A DNA stretch of 64,000 nt from Cellulomonas sp. KRMCY2. Its GTDB lineage: Bacteria; Actinomycetota; Actinomycetes; Actinomycetales; Cellulomonadaceae. The notes under the pieces are model-generated. The model worked only from the letters and a program-made list of their open reading frames with translations. It was not told the origin of the DNA and did no database searches. Location of the stretch: the NCBI RefSeq assembly GCF_000526515.1, contig NZ_JAGF01000001.1, positions 3,968,001 through 4,032,000 on the forward strand. Reading direction: 5' to 3'. A program made the translations under genes and the position numbers. Shown one piece after another: positions 55,477 to 63,905 of this stretch; position 1 is the stretch's first letter, and each line of letters starts with the position of its first letter.

Positions 55477-56865
55477 TCAGCCGATCCGGACGCGCTCGGC
55501 GAGGCGCGGCACGACTGTCGCGAGGTCGAGCTCACGGCGGATCCGCTCCGCCAGAGCACGCGATGCGCGCTCCTCGCCGTGCGTGACGTAGACGGTCTCG
55601 GGTGGCTCGGGCATCTCGGCCAGCCAGGCCAGGAGACCGTCGGCGTCGGCGTGCACGGAGAACTCCTCGTCCGAGACGATCTCGGCGCGCACCGGGACGT
55701 ACCGACCGTGGATCTTGAGCTCGGTCGCGCTGTCGAGCAGGGCACGACCGCGCGTCCCCACCGCCTGGTATCCGGTCAGCACGACGGTGTTGTCCCGGTC
55801 CGGGAGCATGTGCCGCAGGTGATGGACGACCCGCCCACCCGAGGCCATCCCCGACGCCGAGATGATGATGCACGGCCTGCGGGGGCTGTTGAGCTCCATC
55901 GACTCCTCCGGTGTCCGCGCCGCACGCAGGGTCGGGATGTCGACGAGGTCCGGCGAGACGTCCGGTCGCAGCTCCTCGCGCAGGCCCGGGCGTCGGTAGA
56001 CCTCGAGGGCGGCGAGCGCCATCGGGCTGTCGACGTACACCGGTACCAGCGGGACCTGCCCGTCCCGGATGAGGTGCGACAGCGTGTTGAGCACGAGCTC
56101 GGTACGGTCCACCGCGAACGCAGGGATCAGCACCGAGCCACCACGGCGGATGGTGCGACGGATGGCGTCGGCGAGCGCCGCATGGGGCGGGCCCTGCGGA
56201 ACCGGGTGTGCCCGGTCGCCGTAGGTCGACTCGATCACCACGGTGCGCGCCACGGGTGGCGACGAGCGGGGACGCAGGATCGGATGGGTCACGCGGCCGA
56301 GGTCGCCGGAGAAGAGCACCCGATCGCCGCCGGCGTCGACCAGGACGCTGGCGGAGCCGAGCACGTGGCCCGCACGCCGCATGGTGACCCGCACCGCGCC
56401 GCCGAGGTCGGTCGCCTGGTCGAACGCAGCCGTGCGGAACTGCGCGATAGCACGCTCGGCATCGGCAGCCGTGTAGAGCGGCAGCGGCGGGTCGTGCCGC
56501 GACCAGCCCCCGGCACGGGCGAGCTCCGCGTCCCGCTCGTTGAGGTGGGCGCTGTCCCGCAGGACGATCTCGGTGAGCCCCCTGGTGCCCTCGGTCATCC
56601 ACACCGGCCCGGCGAAGCCGTCCCGGACGAGTGCCGGCAGGTAGCCGCAGTGGTCGAGGTGGCAGTGCGTCAGCACCACGTCGTCGATCCCCGCCGGCGG
56701 GACGGGGAACGGCTCCCAGTTGAGCCGGCGCCACTCGCGCTCACCCTGGTACAGCCCGCAGTCGACCAGGACCCGGCGTCCGCCGTGCTCCACGAGGTAC
56801 TTGCTCCCGGTGACCGTACCGGTGGCACCGAGGAAGGTGAGCGTGGTCGGACCGTCGTGGCTCAT
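55477..56865 (-). CDS. Metallo-beta-lactamase/beta-CASP ribonuclease-like protein
   Basis: 462 residues from the ATG at 56865. The zinc motif HxHxDH is THCHLDHCG with His67, His69, Asp71 and His72. A beta-CASP domain follows (about 210-360) with IESTYGDR, IPAFAVDR and the phosphate-binding ISASGMASGGR, and a C-terminal RMMBL region ends with SVHADADGL and VYVTHGE. This is the CPSF73-like layout of RNA-processing nucleases of the YSH1 type. Its role here is presumably RNA maturation or decay, which is inference. Transcribed ahead of ald on the same strand. Confidence 0.92.
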   Translation of the reverse strand: MSHDGPTTLTFLGATGTVTGSKYLVEHGGRRVLVDCGLYQGEREWRRLNWEPFPVPPAGIDDVVLTHCHLDHCGYLPALVRDGFAGPVWMTEGTRGLTEIVLRDSAHLNERDAELARAGGWSRHDPPLPLYTAADAERAIAQFRTAAFDQATDLGGAVRVTMRRAGHVLGSASVLVDAGGDRVLFSGDLGRVTHPILRPRSSPPVARTVVIESTYGDRAHPVPQGPPHAALADAIRRTIRRGGSVLIPAFAVDRTELVLNTLSHLIRDGQVPLVPVYVDSPMALAALEVYRRPGLREELRPDVSPDLVDIPTLRAARTPEESMELNSPRRPCIIISASGMASGGRVVHHLRHMLPDRDNTVVLTGYQAVGTRGRALLDSATELKIHGRYVPVRAEIVSDEEFSVHADADGLLAWLAEMPEPPETVYVTHGEERASRALAERIRRELDLATVVPRLAERVRIG

Positions 56866-56923
56866 GTGATCAGCGTCCCGCTCCCGGTCGCGCGTGACCA
56901 GGGGTGCGGGTTCGGACCTCAGG

Positions 56924-57592
56924 TCAGCGGGCGAGGCCGGCGGTCGCCGTGAGCGGGCCTGCGACGGCCTTCGCCGCGGCGCGCAGCTCACGGGTCACGG
57001 TGAGCAGGATCCTGTTGAAGCTCTCCGGAGCGTGGCTGTTCACGTCGTGCCCGGCACCCGGGACGACGGTGAGCTGGACGCCCGGTCCGGTGGCGAGGCA
57101 TCGGCGTTCGTCGAACCGCAGGATGTCCCGCTCGCCGTTGACCAGCCACACCGGGATCAGCACGCGGCGCAGGTCGGCCAGCACCGAGTAGCCCTTCATC
57201 GCCGCGAGCATGTCCGTCACGACGTGCCACGTGCTGCCCGTGGGGCCGAACATCTGCGACGCCCGCATGGTCAGCGCTCGGTAGGCGCCCAGCGGCTTGC
57301 CGCGCAGCTCGGTCGAGCAGCCGGACAGGACGACGCCGGCAAGCTTGTGCTGGTTCCGTGCGGCGTAGGCCAGCGACGAGTAGCCGCCGAGGGACAGGCC
57401 GACCAGCAGCGGCGGTGTCGCGAAGCGCTCGACGGCTTCGTCGATGGCCTCGAGGGCGCCGGCGAGGGTGAACCGCTCCCCCAGTCGGGTGCCGTGGCCG
57501 GGCAGGTCCAGCGCGAGCGTCTGGTGACCCGATCGGGTCATGACCGCGACCTGGTGGTCCCAGATCGCGGAGGAGGTCCTGGTTCCGTGCAC
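56924..57592 (-). CDS. Alpha/beta hydrolase with uncertain, possibly non-canonical start
   Basis: From the GTG at 57592 the protein is 222 residues, but that Val belongs to the oxyanion motif VIFVHGTRTS, so this start would remove the first beta strand. The frame stays open upstream to a TGA at about 57715 with no ATG, GTG or TTG; an ATC at 57610 and an ATT at 57607 are the only candidates at the expected place, with GGAAGG (57624-57619) 8 or 11 bases upstream. The nucleophile Ser is in GLSLGGYS, with NGERD and GAGHDVNSH completing the triad region. TATGAT at 57717-57712 is a good -10 box. Substrate unknown. Confidence 0.78.
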   Translation of the reverse strand: MHGTRTSSAIWDHQVAVMTRSGHQTLALDLPGHGTRLGERFTLAGALEAIDEAVERFATPPLLVGLSLGGYSSLAYAARNQHKLAGVVLSGCSTELRGKPLGAYRALTMRASQMFGPTGSTWHVVTDMLAAMKGYSVLADLRRVLIPVWLVNGERDILRFDERRCLATGPGVQLTVVPGAGHDVNSHAPESFNRILLTVTRELRAAAKAVAGPLTATAGLAR

Positions 57593-57771
57593 GAAGATGA
57601 CGGGAATGATGGGCGAAGCCTTCCGGGCGATCGCACGCGTGCGCGGATTCGTGGCTGAGAGGTTGATCAGCTCGCTTGCGCGACACCGCGCACTACGAGG
57701 CGCAGATCCGTATCATACGCGCCGCCTCCTGGGAACACCCTGTGACGTCAACCACGTGCCGTCGGTCGGCG

Positions 57772-59526
57772 TCAACGTCCGACGCGCCGGCGGAGCACCC
57801 GGGCCTCCCACGGGCCCAGCGGTCGGAGGGCTCCGGCAGCGTCCGGCGCCGCCCGAGGTCCGGCCGCCGGCGGCGGTCCGTAGTTCGCCAGCGCGACCTC
57901 GGCGTCGTCCCACCGGGTCCGGTCCGGGAGGTCGGGCACCACGACGGCGTCCCCGGAGAGGTTCGCGATCGCCAGCACCTCGGTGTCCTCGAGCGTGCGC
58001 AGCACCACGTAGAGACGGGTGTCCTGCGGCAGGAGCATCGTGAAGGCACCGATGGCCACGGCCGGCTCGGTGTGCCGCAGCGCGATGAGCCGGCGGTAGT
58101 ACTCGAAGACCGATCCCGGCACGCCCACCTGCGCCGCGGCGTTGATCCGGGTGTGGTTCGGGTTGACCGCGAGCCACGGAGTCCCGGCGGTGAACCCGGC
58201 GTTGGGCGTGCCGTCCCACTGGACCGGCGTGCGGGCGTTGTCACGACCCAGCAGGCGCAGGCCGGCGAGGACCTCCTGCGGATCGACCCCCTGCTCGACA
58301 GTCGCCTCCCGGAAGAGCCCGATCGCCTCGACGTCCCGGAAGTCCCCGATCCCGCCGAACGGGAAGTTCGTCATCCCGAGCTCCTCGCCCTGGTAGACGT
58401 ACGGCGTGCCCCGGTGCAGGTGCAGGACCGTGGCGAGCGCTGTCGCGGACTCGTAGCGGAACCGCGCGTCGTCGCCGTACCGCGAGACCAGCCGGGCCTG
58501 GTCGTGGTTGTTCAGAGAGAGGCTGTTCCAGCCGGTCTCGGCCAGACCGCTCTGCCACCGCCCGAACGACGCCTTGAGGTCCCTCAGGTCCAGCGGGCGG
58601 TGGACCCACCGCTCGCGGCCACGGTCCAGCTCGGCGTGCTCGAACTGGAAGATCATGTCGAGCTCCCGGCGGGCCGGATCGGTGAGCAGCACGGCGTCGG
58701 CGACGCTCACCCCGGGCGTCTCGCCGACCGCGAGGCAGACCTGCGGTCTGCCGGCGAAGACGTGCTCGTGCATCTCGCGCAGGTAGCCGTGCAGGCGAGG
58801 GCCGTTGACGTAGAACGGGCTGCCGTCGCCGAGCCGGCCGCCGGGCGGCACCTGGCCGTCCGGGAGGTCCGGGGCCTTGTCGATGACGTTGATGACGTCC
58901 ATCCGGAACCCGTCGACGCCCCGGTCGAGCCACCAGGTCATCATCGTGTGCACGGCGGAGCGCACGGCGGGGTTCGCCCAGTTGAGGTCGGGCTGTCCGG
59001 GCGTGAACAGGTGCAGGTAGTTCTCACCCGTCGACGGGTCGAAGGTCCAGGCCGGACCGCCGAACGCCGAGCCCCAGTTGTTCGGCTCGGCGCCCGGTGC
59101 GCCACCGACGGTCCCCGGGCGTGCTGGTCGCCAGATGTACCAGTCCCGCCGGCGGGAGTCCGCCGCGGAGCGTGAGTCGACGAACCATGCGTGCTCGTCG
59201 GACGTGTGGTTGACGACGAGGTCCATGATCAGCCGTATCCCGCGCGCATGGACCTCGGCGATCAGCTCGTCGAGGTCCGCGAGCGTGCCGAACACCGGGT
59301 CGACGTCCTGGTAGTCCGACACGTCGTAGCCGTTGTCGGCCTGCGGCGACGGGTACACCGGCGAGAGCCACACGACGTCGACCCCGAGCGCGACCAGGTG
59401 GTCGAGACGGCCGATGACGCCGCGCAGGTCACCGATGCCGTCGCCGTCGGAGTCGGCGAACGAACGCGGGTAGATCTGATAGACCACCGCGTCCGTCCAC
59501 CACGGCCGATCCTCCGTCAGGAGCAT
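57772..59526 (-). CDS. GH13 oligo-alpha-glucosidase (subfamily 31-like)
   Basis: 584 residues, no signal peptide, so cytosolic. The (beta/alpha)8 barrel has the catalytic triad Asp210 (GFRMD), Glu269 (AVGET) and Asp342 (LNNHD). VSDYQDVDPVFGTLADLDELI marks oligo-1,6-glucosidase relatives. The residue after the nucleophile is Val211; in this subfamily Val there correlates with alpha-1,6 preference, Thr or Ala with alpha-1,4. It is the last gene of the sugar operon and probably hydrolyses imported isomaltose-type or mixed glucosides. The 50-base gap before it carries an exact 17-bp duplication. Confidence 0.94.
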   Translation of the reverse strand: MLLTEDRPWWTDAVVYQIYPRSFADSDGDGIGDLRGVIGRLDHLVALGVDVVWLSPVYPSPQADNGYDVSDYQDVDPVFGTLADLDELIAEVHARGIRLIMDLVVNHTSDEHAWFVDSRSAADSRRRDWYIWRPARPGTVGGAPGAEPNNWGSAFGGPAWTFDPSTGENYLHLFTPGQPDLNWANPAVRSAVHTMMTWWLDRGVDGFRMDVINVIDKAPDLPDGQVPPGGRLGDGSPFYVNGPRLHGYLREMHEHVFAGRPQVCLAVGETPGVSVADAVLLTDPARRELDMIFQFEHAELDRGRERWVHRPLDLRDLKASFGRWQSGLAETGWNSLSLNNHDQARLVSRYGDDARFRYESATALATVLHLHRGTPYVYQGEELGMTNFPFGGIGDFRDVEAIGLFREATVEQGVDPQEVLAGLRLLGRDNARTPVQWDGTPNAGFTAGTPWLAVNPNHTRINAAAQVGVPGSVFEYYRRLIALRHTEPAVAIGAFTMLLPQDTRLYVVLRTLEDTEVLAIANLSGDAVVVPDLPDRTRWDDAEVALANYGPPPAAGPRAAPDAAGALRPLGPWEARVLRRRVGR

Positions 59527-59530
59527 CGCC

Positions 59531-59564
59531 GCGACCCCGTCATGACCGCGACCCCGTCATGACC
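59531..59564 (-). repeat. Exact 17-bp tandem duplication between GH130 and GH13 genes
   Basis: GCGACCCCGTCATGACC occurs twice head-to-tail (59531-59547 and 59548-59564). It lies between the stop of the GH130 gene and the start of the GH13 gene, so it doubles an ATG and GGGG-containing leader just upstream of the GH13 start. Confidence 0.85.
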
Positions 59565-59576
59565 GCGGGCCCGCCG

Positions 59577-60644
59577 TCACTGCGCGGGCACCCGGTCGAG
59601 GCGCGCGACGCCGATCTTCGCGTCCGCCATGCCGTAGAAGACGAAGACCGTGCCGTCGACCTCCTCGATCGCCGTCGGGAAGACCACGTTGCCCACCGTG
59701 CCGACGAGCTCGTCGTCCGTCTCGGGGGCCAGCAGCGGCTCGGCCGTCCGGGCGATGACGCGCGACGGGTCGTCGGCGTCGAGGATCATCGCGCCGGCCG
59801 CGTAGCGGACCTTGTTGCCGGTCGACCACGGGTCGGTGATCTCGCCGGAGACGCCGTGGTGGATGAGCAGCCACCCCTCGGGTACGCGGATCGGTGCGGG
59901 GCCGGCGCCGACCTTCAGCAGCTCGAACGGGAACTCGGGCAGTGCGAGCAACCGGCTGTCGTGCTGGTGGACCAGGGCGGCCACGTCCTGCTGCACCTGC
60001 TCGGCCGGCGCGTAGGAGATCCACATCCCCGGCCGGTCGTCGGTGATCCCGGCCGGGACGTGGAACCCCTCCCCCGGCCGGATCCAGCCGATGTCCCACG
60101 TCGGGCGGTGGATCATCGCGTAGCAGGGCACGCCGCCCGGCCCGGGCACGACCTCGGGGAAGACGACGATGTCCTTGTTCGAGCAGAGGTTCAGATCGGC
60201 GTCGAGCTCTTCCTGGTACTCGAAGTGGATCGGGCCGAGGCGTCGCCAGGTCCGCAGGTCCGCTGAGACCGCGAGTGCCGATCGCGGGCCGAGCGGGCCG
60301 AAGGCCACGTACGTCATGACGTGCAGCCCGAGGGTCGGGACCCAGGTGACGCGGGGGTCCTCCGTGCCGGAGTGGTCCAGGGCGCGTTCCCAGCCTGCGT
60401 CGGGCGCCAGGACGACGCCCTCCCGCTCGACGCCGATCGGGACCCCGTCCGCCAGGACGACCTTGGCCATCCCGACCCGCGAGACGTTGCCCTCGGCGAC
60501 CAGCCGGGGCAGCAGGTACAGCTGACCGTCCGGTGTCCGCCCGGAGGCAGGGTTGAGGACGCCCTCGACCTCGAGCGGGTTGCCCGGTTCGGGCACCATG
60601 ATCGTGTGAAGGCGCGTGAGTGTGTACGGGACTGTCGAGTTCAT
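59577..60644 (-). CDS. GH130 family glycoside phosphorylase (mannoside type)
   Basis: 355 residues from the ATG at 60644, which overlaps the permease stop by one base. GH130 enzymes phosphorolyse beta-mannosides with phosphate to mannose-1-phosphate, for example mannosyl-glucose or beta-1,4-/1,2-mannobiose; some members are hydrolases. The proton-donor Asp96 lies in GTEDPRVTW, and the five-bladed propeller repeats run through WSTGNKVRYAAGAMI to the C-terminus. The protein is cytosolic. The exact acceptor is not predictable without comparison to characterised members. Its partner genes import the sugar and hydrolyse alpha-glucosides. Confidence 0.88.
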   Translation of the reverse strand: MNSTVPYTLTRLHTIMVPEPGNPLEVEGVLNPASGRTPDGQLYLLPRLVAEGNVSRVGMAKVVLADGVPIGVEREGVVLAPDAGWERALDHSGTEDPRVTWVPTLGLHVMTYVAFGPLGPRSALAVSADLRTWRRLGPIHFEYQEELDADLNLCSNKDIVVFPEVVPGPGGVPCYAMIHRPTWDIGWIRPGEGFHVPAGITDDRPGMWISYAPAEQVQQDVAALVHQHDSRLLALPEFPFELLKVGAGPAPIRVPEGWLLIHHGVSGEITDPWSTGNKVRYAAGAMILDADDPSRVIARTAEPLLAPETDDELVGTVGNVVFPTAIEEVDGTVFVFYGMADAKIGVARLDRVPAQ

Positions 60645-61540
60645 CAACCCTTGACTCCTGATCCGAGATCTGTCGATGTGAAGTGACGCTGGAAGAAGAC
60701 GAACAGGACCACCGCCGGCAGGGCCAGGACGACGGCGCCTGCGAGCGCCACCCCGAAGGGGTTGTCCTGGGCCGCGGCCGCGTTGTCGGTGTAGTTCGCC
60801 AGTGAGACGGCGAGCGGCTGCATGGTCTGCTGCTTGGTGACGAGGAACGGCCACAGGAACTCGTTCCACGGACCGATGAACGTCAGCAGGGTCGCGGTCA
60901 GCAGTGCGGGCCGGACGAGCGGGAGAGCAACCGACCACAGGACGCGGAACTCGCCCGCGCCGTCGATGCGGGCGGCGTTGAACAGGTCCTTCGGGACCTG
61001 GAGGAAGTACGCCCGGAAGATCAGGACGGCCGTCGAGTTGATCGCGAACGGAAGGATCATCCCGAGGTAGGAGTCGGACAGACCGAAGTTGCGCACCGTC
61101 ATGACGTAGAGCGGAACCATGAGGAGCTGGAAGGGCACGGTCTGCACGAGCAGCATCAGGGCGAAGAGCGTGCCCCTGCCCCGGTACCTGAGTGTCGCCA
61201 GGGCGTAGCCGGCGATGACGCCGAACAGCATCGTGCACACGAGCACGCCACCGGTGAAGATCGCCGAGTTGATCAGCGACCGCCCGAGGTTGATCGCACC
61301 GTTGATCGCGTCGTAGTTGGCGAACGAGAGGTTCGACGGCCACGGGATCAAGCCGCCCAGGGTCGCATCCTTCGTCGTCTGGAAGGACGCGACGAGCATG
61401 TAGTAGAAGGGGAAGAGGAACCCGAAGGCTCCGATGACGAGGCACGTGATCTTCGCGATCCGCACCCACAGCGGGATCTTGATCGCCGTCGCCGTCGTCC
61501 GTGCCGCGGTGGTGACGCCGGTGCTCGCGGTGGTGGTCAT
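60644..61540 (-). CDS. Carbohydrate ABC transporter permease (MalG type)
   Basis: 298 residues with six membrane segments; the EAA motif is NAARIDGAGEFRVLWSVALP at about 190-210, which docks the ATPase. It pairs with the MalF-type permease upstream. The two genes are 1 base apart, and its stop overlaps the GH130 start. The operon has no ATPase gene, so an MsmK-type shared ATPase must be encoded elsewhere. Confidence 0.93.
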   Translation of the reverse strand: MTTTASTGVTTAARTTATAIKIPLWVRIAKITCLVIGAFGFLFPFYYMLVASFQTTKDATLGGLIPWPSNLSFANYDAINGAINLGRSLINSAIFTGGVLVCTMLFGVIAGYALATLRYRGRGTLFALMLLVQTVPFQLLMVPLYVMTVRNFGLSDSYLGMILPFAINSTAVLIFRAYFLQVPKDLFNAARIDGAGEFRVLWSVALPLVRPALLTATLLTFIGPWNEFLWPFLVTKQQTMQPLAVSLANYTDNAAAAQDNPFGVALAGAVVLALPAVVLFVFFQRHFTSTDLGSGVKG

Positions 61541-61541
61541 G

Positions 61542-62522
61542 TCAGTCCTCCTCCGTCATGCGGCGTGAGATCCACGCCAGCAGCAGGACGCCGATGACGA
61601 GGAAGATGCCGATCGCCGAGGCGCGGTCGGGGTGGTTCTGCTGGATGGCCTGCTGGTAGATCAGCAGGACCGGGGTGGTCGACGCCCCGTTCGGGCCGCC
61701 GCCGTTGGTCAGCAGGTAGGGCTCGGTGAAGAGGTTCGCACCGGTGATGATCGCCAGCATCGCCACGAGGGACGTCGCGGGCAGCACCCCCGGCCAGGTC
61801 ACGGCCCGGAACGACTGCCACCAGTTGGCGCCGTCGGTCTTGGCTGCCTCGTAGAGCTCCTTCGAGACGTTCTGCAGTGCGGCGAGGTAGAGCAGGATGA
61901 AGAAGCCGAGCTGCTTCCAGGTGACGTACAGCGCGATCATCGGCATCGCCCACGTCGAGTTGGTGAGCCATGACGGGTCGGGAGCCAGGTCACCCAGCAG
62001 GCTGTTGACGACGCCGTTCTCGCTGAACATGAAGAGCCACACGGTCACTGTCGCGACCGAGGCGGTCACGTACGGGACGTAGTAGGCGACCCGGAAGAAG
62101 GTCACGCCCTTGATCGCCGAGTTGAGCGCGGTCGCGAGCAGCAGGGCCAGCGCGATCGTGAGCGGGACGTTGATGACCAGGAAGATGCCGACGTGCTTGA
62201 ACGATGCGATCACGTCGGGGTCCTGCAGGACGCGGGCGAAGTTGTCGAAGCCCACGAACGGTCGGTCCACCTGCGCGTTCGGCGCAGCGAACGAGTACTT
62301 GTGGAACGCGATCCAGGCGCCGAGGCCGAGCGGATAGACGAACACCGCGACGAGGAACAGCGCGTACGGGGCGGACAGCAGCATGCCGATCGGGTCCCGA
62401 CCGGCGAAGCGACTGAGGAGGGACGTGCGGGACGTGCGGGACGTGCGGGACGCCGATCGCGCCCGTGAGGTCGGCGGAACCGACCCCACGGGCGGCGCGG
62501 ACGCCGTGGGCGACGCGCTCAT
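61542..62522 (-). CDS. Carbohydrate ABC transporter permease (MalF type)
   Basis: 326 residues from the ATG at 62522, with GAGGGAT 6 bases upstream. After a Ser/Arg/Thr-rich N-terminal tail (residues 1-40, with repeats SRT SRT SRT) six membrane segments follow, and the EAA motif is YEAAKTDGANWWQSFRAVTWP. It forms the pore with the MalG-type subunit. The tail is encoded by a 9-bp tandem repeat. Confidence 0.93.
   Translation of the reverse strand: MSASPTASAPPVGSVPPTSRARSASRTSRTSRTSLLSRFAGRDPIGMLLSAPYALFLVAVFVYPLGLGAWIAFHKYSFAAPNAQVDRPFVGFDNFARVLQDPDVIASFKHVGIFLVINVPLTIALALLLATALNSAIKGVTFFRVAYYVPYVTASVATVTVWLFMFSENGVVNSLLGDLAPDPSWLTNSTWAMPMIALYVTWKQLGFFILLYLAALQNVSKELYEAAKTDGANWWQSFRAVTWPGVLPATSLVAMLAIITGANLFTEPYLLTNGGGPNGASTTPVLLIYQQAIQQNHPDRASAIGIFLVIGVLLLAWISRRMTEED
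62421..62450 (-). repeat. 9-bp tandem repeat in the MalF-type permease N-terminus
   Basis: Three copies of a 9-bp unit (GGGACGTGC on the plus strand) plus a partial one encode the SRT repeats at residues 25-34 of the permease. Confidence 0.75.
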
Positions 62523-62533
62523 CGTCGTATCCC

Positions 62534-63826
62534 TCAGTCGGTCGCGAGGGAGTTGATCTCGTCGGCCGCGGCCTGCATCGTCTCCGTCGGGTCGCCCGTG
62601 CCGAAGATGATCGCGCTGCTCCACGCATCACGGAAGGTCTGCCAGATCTCCGTCGAGTTCAGCGTGTTGGGCACAGCCACGGTGTGCTGGGCCTGGGCCG
62701 CCCAGGAGGCGAACGCCGGGTTGGCGTCGAAGAACTCGGCGTACGCGGTCGCGACGTCGGCGCGCAGCGGGATCTGGCCGGTCATCTCGAGGAACAGACC
62801 GTCCTGCTCCTCACTGGTGGAGTACTTGAGGAACTCCCACGCGGTGCCCTGGTTCTCGCACGCGGTGTACATGCCGATGTTCTTGGCGTCGTCGAACGTG
62901 TACGTGTCCTCCGGGGACGTGCCCTCGGACGTCGGGACCGGAACGGTCCCCCAGTCGACCTTGCCCTCGTACGAGGCGACAGCCCACGGACCGGCGATGG
63001 CCATGGCCGCGACGCCGTCGGTGAACGAGTCACCGGTGTAGGGCTCCTGGCCGGCGAGCTTCTCGGTGTACATCGTCTGCCAGAACTCCATCGTCGCCAG
63101 GCCGGCCTCGTTCATGAACGTGGCCTCGCCGTCCTCGATGAGCTGGTTGCCCTGGCTCTCCGCAGCGAAGATCGGGTAGAAGTCGAACCAGGACTGGTAG
63201 AACTCGCTCGACGGTGCCGGGTAGATCCCGTAGTCCGCCGCCCCCGAGTCGACGATCGCCTTCGAGGTGCTGATGAAGTCGTCGAAGGTCGCGAGCTCCG
63301 GGTTCTCCGGGTCGAGCCCGGCCTCGGCGAAGACCGCCTTGTTGTAGAAGACGACCACCGGGTTGGCCTTCCAGGGGAGCTGGTAGTAGCCACCGTCGGA
63401 CGACGTGAACTGCGTGGCGCTGTCACCGGAACGAGTCTCGATGTAGCTCGCACCGTCCTCGAACTGCGCGAGGTCGACCAGGCCACCCTGCGCCTGGAAG
63501 TCGGCGACTGCTGCCGGGGCGGTGTTGTAGATGAGGCAGGGGGCGTTGCCGGCCGCAATGGCCGCACCGATGACCTCTTCGGAGGACTTGCCGGCCGGGA
63601 TCTCCTCGGCCGTGACCTTCTCATCAGGGTTCTCGGTGTTCCACGCGGCGACGACCTGCTCCCCCCACGCCACCTCCTGCTCGTTGTTGGAGTACCAGAT
63701 GGTGATCGGGCCGGTGGCGGACAGTGCTCCGTCCTCACCTGCCGGCTCGTCGGCGCCACCGCTGCACGCGGTGAGCGTCAGGGTCGCGGCCAGGCCGACG
63801 ACCAGGTATCCGAGTGGGCGCTTCAT
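62534..63826 (-). CDS. Extracellular sugar-binding lipoprotein
   Basis: 430 residues. The signal peptide ends in LTAC with the lipobox Cys21, so the protein is anchored outside the membrane. The family (MalE/UgpB type) is shown by ITIWYSNNEQEVAWGEQVVAAWN at the N-terminal lobe, AMAIAGPWAVASYEG and the late IPLRADVA region. It delivers sugar to the two permeases 11 bases downstream. The ligand is not known; the GH130 and GH13 genes in the operon suggest a manno- or gluco-oligosaccharide. Confidence 0.92.
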   Translation of the reverse strand: MKRPLGYLVVGLAATLTLTACSGGADEPAGEDGALSATGPITIWYSNNEQEVAWGEQVVAAWNTENPDEKVTAEEIPAGKSSEEVIGAAIAAGNAPCLIYNTAPAAVADFQAQGGLVDLAQFEDGASYIETRSGDSATQFTSSDGGYYQLPWKANPVVVFYNKAVFAEAGLDPENPELATFDDFISTSKAIVDSGAADYGIYPAPSSEFYQSWFDFYPIFAAESQGNQLIEDGEATFMNEAGLATMEFWQTMYTEKLAGQEPYTGDSFTDGVAAMAIAGPWAVASYEGKVDWGTVPVPTSEGTSPEDTYTFDDAKNIGMYTACENQGTAWEFLKYSTSEEQDGLFLEMTGQIPLRADVATAYAEFFDANPAFASWAAQAQHTVAVPNTLNSTEIWQTFRDAWSSAIIFGTGDPTETMQAAADEINSLATD

Positions 63827-63884
63827 TGCGTTCCTGCCTTTGCCTTGTGGTGCTCGGGACTCTTGTGTGAGGGCTTGTGCTCCA

Positions 63885-63899
63885 CGGGAACGGATCCCG
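63885..63899. promoter_or_regulatory. Possible LacI operator upstream of the sugar operon
   Basis: CGGGAACGGATCCCG is a 15-base imperfect dyad (CGGGA and TCCCG arms) with a CG-rich centre, 59 bases before the binding-protein ATG and 7 bases from the end of the LacI gene. LacI-family sites are dyads of this kind, so it is a candidate, not a proof. Confidence 0.35.
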
Positions 63900-63905
63900 C
63901 AGGTT

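Noticed and set aside
57686-57686. A GTG-started 232-codon frame (56988..57686, minus) overlapping the alpha/beta hydrolase
   Set aside because: Its translation lacks the hydrolase motifs and is Arg/His/Pro-rich; the other frame encodes the nucleophile and His region of the fold.
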